Part shown: positions 1 to 6,178 of the stretch, piece after piece
How the letters are laid out: each line of letters opens with the position of its first letter
How positions within the stretch are numbered: the first letter of the stretch is position 1
Assembly (NCBI GenBank): GCA_016763955.1
Contig: JAESSU010000287.1
Span: 1 to 9,756, forward strand
DNA from: Phycisphaeraceae bacterium
GTDB taxonomy: Bacteria; Planctomycetota; Phycisphaerae; Phycisphaerales; Phycisphaeraceae
Direction of reading: 5' to 3'
DNA: 9,756 nt
The notes under the pieces: generated by a model
Told to the model about the DNA's origin: nothing
The model's input: the letters and a program-made list of their open reading frames with translations, nothing else
The model's database searches: none
Program-made: the position numbers and the translations under genes

Positions 1-49
1 CTCGCTTGGGTATTAATCAAGACTAGGTTTTATTTAGAAAGTGTATTTG

Positions 50-1081
50 ATGAAACGGGTTTCGCTATTATTCCTTGGGGTGTTTTGCCAGTTGTGCTTT
101 TCTTCATTAGCGCTTTACGCTTTGGAGCAGCCTGAAAAGTCTGAGCCTTGGATCATCACACTCTATACAGAAAACGATAGCTCTTATTATGTCCCTGGTA
201 GTACGGCTGACCGCTATTACACGCATGGCAGTAAACTTACGGTGACCCATCAACCAGCCTGGGGCAATGCTCTAGCTGATAAGCTCGCGACGGTTTTACC
301 CATTGGTAAAAACGAGCCTGTTCACACGGCTGTCGGTTACACGCTAGGGCAAAATCTCTATTCGCCAGATAATATTTCCAATGCCACACTAAACGTCAAT
401 GATCGTCCTTACGCAGGCTGGTTCTATGGCGGGATGTATCTACAGCGATCTGTGAATGACAAAGAATTCGATCACCTAGAATTGAACCTAGGCATCATTG
501 GCCCATCTTCACTAGCTGACAAAACACAGCATGTGGTTCACAAATTGTTTGGTTCGCCCAACCCCAATGGCTGGGAAAATCAATTAAATGATGAAATCGG
601 CATTAACTTCAACTATCAGCATAAATGGAAGTTCACCGTTAAAGGGGATAATCAAGGGGGCCTGACAATGCAGGCGATCCCGCAAGTTGGTTTTGCGGTG
701 GGGAATGTGAATCGCAACCTTAGCTCAGATGTGACGGTACGCATGGGGTGGAATCTTCCTGCGGACTTTGGCCCGGGACGATTAGACGATGTGGTCTCCG
801 CGACGACTCCTTCACAGCCACAAAATCTAAGTGCTTATGGCTTTGTTCGAGCGGGCGGCCGTTACGTCGAACACGACTTATTTATCAGTGGCAATAACGA
901 CCACCACTCTCATGGTGTTGCTGAAGAACAATGGGTTCGCGAAGTTCAATACGGCATCGCACTGGCTTGGAAACGAATGACACTCCTCTGGTCCAATCGG
1001 CACATCACCAAAGAATTTAAACAGCAATCCAACAGCCATGTCGTGGGCAGTTGGGTCGTATCCTATACCCACCCATTTTAA
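50..1081 (+). CDS. lpxR: Outer-membrane lipid A 3'-O-deacylase, LpxR/DUF2219 family
   Basis: Predicted to hydrolyse the 3'-linked acyloxyacyl chain of lipid A in the outer membrane, altering LPS acylation. Numbering from the ATG at 50 (343 aa): an N-terminal Lys-Arg and hydrophobic segment to about residue 25 form a signal peptide. The family signatures follow in order: TENDS (N42-D43, matching the Asn-Asp active-site pair of LpxR), TADRYYTHG (about 52-60), NDRPYAGW (about 117-124), and the GPSSLAD...QHVVH stretch, where H164 is the likely catalytic His, followed by NGWENQL. The protein ends HPF; a terminal Phe is typical of BAM-inserted beta-barrels. An in-frame GTG at 41 would add three residues, but the ATG at 50 has AGAAAG about 8 nt upstream and gives a cleaner signal peptide. 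The gene stands alone and converges on the globin gene. The family is clear; the exact acyl-chain specificity is inferred. Confidence 0.9.
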   Translation: MKRVSLLFLGVFCQLCFSSLALYALEQPEKSEPWIITLYTENDSSYYVPGSTADRYYTHGSKLTVTHQPAWGNALADKLATVLPIGKNEPVHTAVGYTLGQNLYSPDNISNATLNVNDRPYAGWFYGGMYLQRSVNDKEFDHLELNLGIIGPSSLADKTQHVVHKLFGSPNPNGWENQLNDEIGINFNYQHKWKFTVKGDNQGGLTMQAIPQVGFAVGNVNRNLSSDVTVRMGWNLPADFGPGRLDDVVSATTPSQPQNLSAYGFVRAGGRYVEHDLFISGNNDHHSHGVAEEQWVREVQYGIALAWKRMTLLWSNRHITKEFKQQSNSHVVGSWVVSYTHPF

Positions 1082-1116
1082 AACGTAGCACCTAGTTACT
1101 TAGGCGGTGACGTGAT

Positions 1117-1503
1117 TTATGAATCTTGATTAATCATAAACGTCGCAAGGTGCTCAAAAAACGCAAGCATTAACGCGCTGTCTTTGGCATCTATACCCAC
1201 TTCGTTTATTGCCCCAGTCATCAGCTCGATCCAACGATGTCGTGCATTAACATCAATGGCAAAGGGATTATGACGCATTCGCAATCGAGGATGTCCGCGC
1301 TCTTGGATATATTTTTGTGAACCGCCAAGGCGATAAATCAAAAAATCTCTAAGACGTTCTTCGGCTTTCTCTAAATCATCCGATGGATACATTGGCCCTA
1401 AGATATCATCCGTGGGAACCTTACGGTAAAACGCAGCAACGATGTCGGTGATACCTTGCTCGCCAAGGTTGTTATATAGTTGATGAAGTGGGTCAACGGG
1501 CAT
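1117..1503 (-). CDS. Group II truncated hemoglobin (trHbO type)
   Basis: Small haem protein of the 2-on-2 globin fold, likely cytoplasmic, binding O2 or NO; in this group such proteins are linked to oxygen or redox chemistry and nitrosative-stress protection. Starting at the ATG at 1503 gives 128 residues, the usual length. Visible key residues: Tyr B10 in AFYRKV (Y26), Tyr CD1 in MYPSDD (Y39), the hallmark GG..KY..ERGHPRLRMRH block with proximal His F8 (H78), and Trp G8 in HRWIELM (W91). The CD1 Tyr plus G8 Trp pair is diagnostic of group II. The frame extends upstream to a TTG at 1590, but that extension has no family similarity, while the ATG at 1503 has GGAG 11 nt upstream. The gene is divergent from the small cysteine-rich gene; no functional link is evident. 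Confidence 0.93.
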   Translation of the reverse strand: MPVDPLHQLYNNLGEQGITDIVAAFYRKVPTDDILGPMYPSDDLEKAEERLRDFLIYRLGGSQKYIQERGHPRLRMRHNPFAIDVNARHRWIELMTGAINEVGIDAKDSALMLAFFEHLATFMINQDS

Positions 1504-1514
1504 GCGGTTCTTAT

Positions 1515-1518
1515 CTCC
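1515..1518 (-). promoter_or_regulatory. Ribosome binding site of the truncated hemoglobin gene
   Basis: On the minus strand this reads GGAG, 11 nt before the ATG at 1503. It decides the start in favour of that ATG over the upstream TTG at 1590, which has no usable Shine-Dalgarno sequence. Confidence 0.6.
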
Positions 1519-1639
1519 ATTGTGAACGGTTAAGCCCTGTAGTGTACCACGAGATAGTAGTGGGTTAAAATGTCGGTGATTTGCGGCCAATCCATATGCA
1601 AATTGGACGTATGCCCCCTAGACACGTCATAATAACGAG

Positions 1640-1882
1640 ATGTTCTTGCACCGTATCCGACACTATCTACATGGCGCTTTTGCGTTACTGCAATCCAGAT
1701 TGCGCATCGGCGTGACGGACTTGCAGACGATGTCCAAGCGACGCGAAATTTGCAATAGCTGTCCAGAAGCAGAGCCTTGTAAAGGTTCCGTCCGGATCAA
1801 GTGTAAATGTTCAGCATGTGGATGCTACCTCAACGATAAAATTCGTTTGCATCACGAAAAATGCCCATTGGACAAGTGGTGA
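1640..1882 (+). CDS. Small cysteine-rich zinc-ribbon-like protein of unknown function
   Basis: An 80-residue protein with a basic N-terminal half and eight cysteines in the second half: CNSC (C38, C41), C47, CKCSACGC (C55, C57, C60, C62) and C75 in a terminal CPLDKW. The pattern CxxC...CxCxxCxC...CPxxKW resembles small zinc-ribbon proteins found in many bacteria and phages, and the Cys pairs probably hold one or two zinc ions. No enzymatic motif, signal peptide or membrane segment is visible. The first ATG at 1640 has only a poor GAG directly before it. An internal ATG at 1730 would give a 50-residue protein that keeps all eight cysteines, so the start is uncertain. It lies 44 bp upstream of the sulfatase start on the same strand and could be cotranscribed with it. 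I do not recognise a specific function. Confidence 0.65.
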   Translation: MFLHRIRHYLHGAFALLQSRLRIGVTDLQTMSKRREICNSCPEAEPCKGSVRIKCKCSACGCYLNDKIRLHHEKCPLDKW

Positions 1883-1915
1883 TTATGGCACGCAACAAAA
1901 TCAGTCAAATAATCT

Positions 1916-1920
1916 AAAGG
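1916..1920 (+). promoter_or_regulatory. Ribosome binding site of the first sulfatase
   Basis: AAAGG lies just before two consecutive ATG codons at 1924 and 1927. The spacer is 3 nt to the first and 6 nt to the second, which favours the ATG at 1927. Confidence 0.55.
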
Positions 1921-1926
1921 ATAATG

Positions 1927-3405
1927 ATGCGTCACGCTCCCAATATTCTACTTTTGTGTTTTGACCAGATGGGGGCTCATTGCCTTAGCACATATGCAAA
2001 CAGCATTGTTAAGACGCCGCATCTGGATCGACTTGCAGCACGCGGGATTGTCTTTGATCATTGCGTGACCAACTCGCCGGTTTGTGGGCCAGCTCGTGCC
2101 AGTATCATGACCGGCTTGTATCCGAGTCAACATGGTGTCTGGACCAATGGTATTGCGCCTGTTGAAGGTACAACTAGCTTTGCTCAAGTACTTGCCGAAA
2201 AAGGATATCGCACATCATCCATTGGCAAAATGCATTTTACGCCTGATGATCATGCGTGGGGATTTACACATCAAGCACGCACGGAAGATATCGAACGAAT
2301 CGACCCGAAAACGGATCGGTATATTCAATGGCTTGAGCAGCAGGGGGTCGAGTATCGGAGATTTGCGGAGGGCAATCCCAGCGAAAGCGGGCTTCCACTT
2401 GAACAGCATCAAGATTACTGGGTCGCCAGTGAGTCGATTAAATTCATTCGTGAGAACAGCGAACAACCCTTTTGTTTGTTTTCTTCTTTCATCAGTCCGC
2501 ATGATCCTGTCAATCCACCATCGCCTTACCATAAACAATATGACTAGCGTCAGATCCCGCCGCCGATTCGACCGGATGCTGAAAAGGCCGGTAAAGCTAG
2601 TGTGCATTTGCAACATTCATACGGCTGGCATGGTTTGCAAAATGGCAAACGACATGATCGCAGTGATGAAGAACAACAGAAATATACGGCTTTGTATTAT
2701 GGTGCAATCTCGTTTCTTGATGCACAGATCGGCCGTGTCTTAGAGGCACTTACTGCTGCGGGCGTAGCGGACAATACCTATATCGTATTTACAACTGATC
2801 ACGGGAATATGCTCGGAAACCATTGGTTAAATGAGAAAGGGCCTTGGGGATATGAAGAGTCTTTACGCGTGCCACTTCTTATTTCTGGGCCGGGGATTCC
2901 TGCGGGGCAAAGATCAAATGCGCTGACCAATCATATTGACCTAGCACCAACGTTTGCCCAGTGGGCCGGCGGTGAGACTTTTGGGCAGGGGGTCTCACTT
3001 GCACAAGTATGCCAAAATCCAAAGCTGCCTTTACCGCGTACCGTGACGGTGTCTGAGTTTAATGATACGGCTAAGATTTTGCGTGATCAGCGGTGGACTT
3101 TTTGCTATTACCCCGGATCGCGAGAAACGGAATTGTACGACCGCAATGCAGATCCTTTACAGCATGATAATCTTGCGGGGCGGGCAGAATTTTTCGAGGT
3201 TGAAAATCGGTTTTTGCGTGAATTAGTTGAATTTGAAATACAGCAAAAACCATTTCGCAGTGAGGCTAAAGACCTTACCCCCCAACGTGTCGCTGCACTT
3301 TATCAATATCGCGCAAAGCAATTGTTAGAACGTGGAGATTTGCATTCAATGTCTGGAAATTGTGATGTAGATGATATTTTAAGCTGGTTTACAACAAGTT
3401 CGTAG
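1927..3405 (+). pseudogene. Type I sulfatase interrupted by one in-frame amber codon
   Basis: Formylglycine-dependent sulfate ester hydrolase of the alkaline phosphatase superfamily, about 493 codons if read through, a normal family length. Residues are counted from the ATG at 1924. First half: NILLLCFDQ with metal ligand D14, the CGPAR maturation motif (C54, the Cys converted to formylglycine), GKMHF (K102, H104) and SPHDPVN (H193). Second half: FTTDHG (D292, H293) and NEKGPW (K305). Codon 208, TAG at 2545-2547, splits them. Both halves are in the same frame, and the next 285 codons stay open with all motifs intact to a TAG at 3403. The truncated 207-residue product lacks half the metal site and should be inactive. 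It has no signal peptide, so it would be cytoplasmic. The possibilities are a young nonsense mutation, a sequencing error, or amber suppression. Use of TAG as the terminal stop here and in the second sulfatase argues against genome-wide recoding. Sulfatase identity is near certain; pseudogene status is not. Confidence 0.85.
2545..2547 (+). other. In-frame amber (TAG) codon inside the sulfatase
   Basis: The frame reads ...YHKQYD, TAG, RQIPPP... In related sulfatases this Tyr-Asp followed by a proline-rich turn is an ordinary loop after the HDP motif, with no stop. A single base change from TGG, CAG, AAG, GAG, TAC/TAT, TTG or TCG would create it. No frameshift is present on either side. Confidence 0.95.
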
Positions 3406-3432
3406 CTTTTAAAAAGACTGCAATTGGACTTG

Positions 3433-3455
3433 AAAAAAATCATTGAGAAACTCAA
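3433..3455 (-). terminator. Possible Rho-independent terminator of the AraC-family gene
   Basis: On the minus strand, about 40 bp past the regulator's stop, a 5-bp stem TTGAG/CTCAA with a 3-nt loop is followed after 3 nt by seven T residues. The stem is short and low in G+C, so the call is weak, but the position between two convergent genes fits. Confidence 0.3.
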
Positions 3456-3493
3456 ATCCAACCCCGCTGCCAATGCCCAGGGGATGCTCTAGG

Positions 3494-4402
3494 TTATCGA
3501 TTGCGCTGCAGACGATAATCTCGGGCGCATTGACCAATTTGTTGGCGAAAGACCCGAGAAAAATGGAGTGGGTCGATAAAACCGACCTCCAGTGCAATCT
3601 CACCAATGGATAAATCACTTTGTCGCAATAGTATTGTGGCTCGGTTCATTCGTAACCGTTTGAGATATTGCATCGGCGTTTGTCTCATTTGCTTGCGAAA
3701 TAGTCTGCCTAGATGATCGGGGTGAACCGAGGCACTTTTTGCCACATCAGATAGACACAGATGCGGGAGTCTATAGGTACGAGCCATGAAGGTGGCGGCT
3801 TCTCCTACAATTGAAGCTGTGGGTATGTCTTGCGAGTTATTTGTAGAAGGCGACGCTTCTTGAATCAATGCGGCTAAAAGTTCGAGGATCCCGCCTTTCA
3901 TCCGTAGTCGTCCCGGTGCACTTTGCTGAGCCGGATCGTAGGCTGGCGTGGGGTCAGTGTAAGTTACATGTTGCCCGGACAATAGACATAGCGTGCTGAT
4001 CTTCTCAAATAAACTGATGATCCGTGGGCCATCCTTAATGGGCATGCAGCAAAATAAGGGTTCACGCTTAAGGCATGCAAATTCTTTGATCCCCGTCACA
4101 TCTAAAAACATACAAATTGATCTTTGTCCTGTTTGGGTTCGCTTTGAAACATTACCAAAGTGAACACTGTGTAAAGCTAGGTTTTTCTCTGGCACATTTT
4201 CAAGCCGATTGCCAATCTGTAAGTCATCAACCTGACCGCGAATCATGTAAGCCAACTCCAAGTGCTCCGCAGGCGGATTGTAATATCCACCGCCGGAAAA
4301 TCCTGCAAACGGTATCGCAGGAATAGGCGACCGATCACACCAATTCGACAGCCGGTTTATCCATGCGCAGATATCATCCATATTTAAATCGCTTTCATCC
4401 AT
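3494..4402 (-). CDS. AraC-family transcriptional regulator
   Basis: A 302-residue DNA-binding regulator that probably controls the divergent glycosidase gene and perhaps the flanking sulfatases. The N-terminal part (about 25-170) is a sensor region; a PPAEHLELAYMIRG segment near 43-56 resembles the cupin-like arm of AraC proteins. The C-terminal part (about 200-300) holds two helix-turn-helix units. The first spans LCLSDVAKSASVHPDHLGRLF and the second spans LSIGEIALEVGFIDPLHF, followed by SRVFRQQIGQCARDYR, the standard family ending. It has no signal peptide or membrane segment. The ATG at 4402 has no clear Shine-Dalgarno sequence and lies only about 10 nt from a predicted transcription start, so an in-frame ATG at 4381 (residue 8) is a real alternative. 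The ligand is unknown; a sugar from the pathway is inferred from context. Confidence 0.9.
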   Translation of the reverse strand: MDESDLNMDDICAWINRLSNWCDRSPIPAIPFAGFSGGGYYNPPAEHLELAYMIRGQVDDLQIGNRLENVPEKNLALHSVHFGNVSKRTQTGQRSICMFLDVTGIKEFACLKREPLFCCMPIKDGPRIISLFEKISTLCLLSGQHVTYTDPTPAYDPAQQSAPGRLRMKGGILELLAALIQEASPSTNNSQDIPTASIVGEAATFMARTYRLPHLCLSDVAKSASVHPDHLGRLFRKQMRQTPMQYLKRLRMNRATILLRQSDLSIGEIALEVGFIDPLHFSRVFRQQIGQCARDYRLQRNR

Positions 4403-4417
4403 TGCTAATGAATGCTT

Positions 4418-4441
4418 ATTATACGATAGTTATTTTATAAT
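4418..4441. promoter_or_regulatory. Overlapping divergent -10 elements between araC-type gene and glycosidase
   Basis: A perfect TATAAT on the minus strand (plus positions 4418-4423) serves the regulator, and a perfect TATAAT on the plus strand (4436-4441) can serve the glycosidase. They are only 12 bp apart, so the -35 region of each overlaps the other's -10. No good -35 hexamer is seen for either, as expected for activator-dependent promoters. Confidence 0.45.
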
Positions 4442-4465
4442 AAAAATGACAGTTATTATTTTTAT
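4428..4465. promoter_or_regulatory. Candidate operator: direct AGTTATT repeats and an inverted repeat
   Basis: AGTTATT occurs at 4428-4434 and again at 4451-4457, 23 bp apart, a spacing near two helical turns as for tandem AraC half-sites. An inverted repeat, ATAAAAAT at 4440-4447 and ATTTTTAT at 4458-4465, overlaps them. The region is very A+T rich, so some of this may be chance. Confidence 0.35.
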
Positions 4466-4493
4466 GACGTATTGATGCATATTGAAAATACAA

Positions 4494-6161
4494 ATGGATA
4501 AACGTTACATGAGTACACACAAACTTACCGTTAAGATTCAAGCACCAGCCCATGAGTTAATTACTCGGGCTTTTACGATCCTCAAAGACCGAATTCAGGA
4601 ACGTTGTTTGACCGCAGTCGTTCAAGGCCACGCCCACGCAACGTTGGTTTTAGCAACTGACAGTGATTTGGCGCCTGATGCTTTTCGTATTGACGAGGTT
4701 GACCATGTGACGCGTATTGCCAGCGGGTCACCACGAGGATTGATCTACGGTATCGGGAAGTTCCTGCGAACCAGCGGATACGACGGCACGTTTGAACCCT
4801 CATCTTGGCGGGGGACTTCGGTTCCACAAAGTTCCGTCCGAGGTATGTACTTTGCCTCGCATTTTCATAACTGGTATCACGTGGCATCGGAAGAGGAAAT
4901 CACCCGATACATGGAAGACCTTATGCTCTGGGGCGTGAATGTCTTTAAAGTCACATTCCCGTTTATCAACCTCCAAGATTGGAATGATCCCGAAGCTCAA
5001 ACAGCCTTGGAGATGGCAAGCAAATATGGCCGAATCTGTAAAAAACTTGGACTGCAATTTTGCATCGGTATCAATAACACTTCATTTATTGGTGCGCCAG
5101 ATCATATTCGAGCCCAAAAACTACCTAGTGATCAACGTCTTCGCGGGAATTGCGGACACCCCATCTGTCCAAGCAACCCTGAGGGCCTTGACTACCTGAT
5201 GGAAAATATCCGTCATCTTTTCAAACAGTTCTATGATCAGTTTGGTGACATCGGCTTGGACTTTGTAAAATTCTGGCCTTACGACGAAGGTGGCTGTGCG
5301 TGTGAGAAATGTAAGCCATGGGGCTGTAATGGATTTTTCAATTTTGCACGCCAGATCACAAAAATGGGCCGGGAATATTTCCCTGGCATGCAAGCGATTT
5401 TGTGTACGTGGGTATTTGATACACCTTACGAAGGTGAGTGGCCGGGCTTAACCACAGCGATGGGAAAAGATGGCAATTGGGTCGATTACATTCTTGCAGA
5501 TTCGCATACGGACTTCCCGCGATATCCTTTGGACGTGGGTGTGCCGGGCAATCTGCCTTTGCTCAATTTTCCGGAGATTAGCATGTGGGGGAATTTGCCT
5601 TGGGGAGGCTGGGGGGCTCATCCATTACCGGATCGCTTTGGGCGTTTGTGGGATCAGGTCAAGCATGTCGTCAAAGGCGGATTCCCCTACAGTGAAGGGA
5701 TCTATGAAGATATGAATAAGGCCATCGTCGTTCAGTTCTACTGGGATCGTGATCAGACTGCGCAAGAAACCCTCAAGGAATATATCGCTTATGAATTCGG
5801 AGCAGGTGTGACGCAGGATGTGTTAGCGATTGTTGAAATTCTTGAAGACTCAGCGACATGTGATCGAACTGATGAGCCTGTCAATAAACAAAATGTCCAG
5901 TGTGCATTTGAATTAGCTGATGCAGTTAATGGTCGTCTTCCTAATTGGGGTCGGAAAAGTTGGCGTTGGGAAATCTTGTCTCTGCGAACCGTGTTAGATC
6001 GTGAGCGTTTTGTTGTCGGTAGTATTCAAACGCCAGAGGCTCAATCTGCCATGGCTCGTTTGATGGAAATTTACCATTGTCAGATGGAAACCCACGATCC
6101 ATATCACCATCGTGTTCGCCCTTTATTTAAGCAAGCTCTCTCACTTGGTGGCGAAGATTGA
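4494..6161 (+). CDS. Glycoside hydrolase-like TIM-barrel protein (GH67/GH20-like), cytoplasmic
   Basis: Likely glycosidase acting on a sulfated or acidic oligosaccharide; the exact family and substrate are not recognised. Numbering is from the ATG at 4494 (555 aa). Residues about 10-100 form an alpha/beta domain ending GSPRGLIYGIGKFLR (about 78-92), which resembles the N-terminal domain that precedes the catalytic barrel in alpha-glucuronidases and GH20 hexosaminidases. Residues about 115-440 read as a barrel: SVRGMYFASHFHNW, LMLWGVNVFKVTFPF, then FVKFWPYDEGGC, where D264-E265 are candidate acidic catalytic or binding residues, directly followed by CACEKC (three Cys in a CxCxxC spacing). The C-terminus is helical. 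There is no signal peptide. A TTG at 4482 and an ATG at 4509 are alternative starts; none has a strong Shine-Dalgarno sequence. It is divergent from the AraC gene and converges on the second sulfatase with a 17-bp gap. Carbohydrate activity is inferred from fold-level resemblance and neighbours. Confidence 0.7.
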   Translation: MDKRYMSTHKLTVKIQAPAHELITRAFTILKDRIQERCLTAVVQGHAHATLVLATDSDLAPDAFRIDEVDHVTRIASGSPRGLIYGIGKFLRTSGYDGTFEPSSWRGTSVPQSSVRGMYFASHFHNWYHVASEEEITRYMEDLMLWGVNVFKVTFPFINLQDWNDPEAQTALEMASKYGRICKKLGLQFCIGINNTSFIGAPDHIRAQKLPSDQRLRGNCGHPICPSNPEGLDYLMENIRHLFKQFYDQFGDIGLDFVKFWPYDEGGCACEKCKPWGCNGFFNFARQITKMGREYFPGMQAILCTWVFDTPYEGEWPGLTTAMGKDGNWVDYILADSHTDFPRYPLDVGVPGNLPLLNFPEISMWGNLPWGGWGAHPLPDRFGRLWDQVKHVVKGGFPYSEGIYEDMNKAIVVQFYWDRDQTAQETLKEYIAYEFGAGVTQDVLAIVEILEDSATCDRTDEPVNKQNVQCAFELADAVNGRLPNWGRKSWRWEILSLRTVLDRERFVVGSIQTPEAQSAMARLMEIYHCQMETHDPYHHRVRPLFKQALSLGGED

Positions 6162-6178
6162 TTGCGCAACTGAATCGA

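Noticed and set aside
1116..1140. TTTATGA/TCATAAA hairpin between lpxR and the globin gene as a terminator
   Set aside because: A+T-only stem with an 11-nt loop, no clear T-run, and it overlaps the globin 3' end.
1504..1590. N-terminal extension of the globin to TTG 1590
   Set aside because: No Shine-Dalgarno sequence, no similarity to globins, and the ATG at 1503 gives the standard length with GGAG upstream.
2545..2547. Genome-wide reassignment of TAG as a sense codon
   Set aside because: TAG ends the intact second sulfatase at the expected family length, and other genes here use TAA or TGA; one internal TAG is not enough evidence.
2132..2743. Long open frame (+) overlapping the interrupted sulfatase and spanning the amber codon
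   Set aside because: Different frame, basic low-similarity translation with no motif; sulfatase motifs lie in the other frame on both sides.
2602..3405. Separate downstream gene starting at GTG 2602
   Set aside because: It is the C-terminal part of the same sulfatase in the same frame; the GTG has no ribosome site and homology continues upstream of it to the amber codon.
3406..3492. Read-through of the terminal TAG at 3403 into 28 more codons ending in another TAG
   Set aside because: The sulfatase already has a normal length at 3405, and the extension runs across the putative regulator terminator without family similarity.
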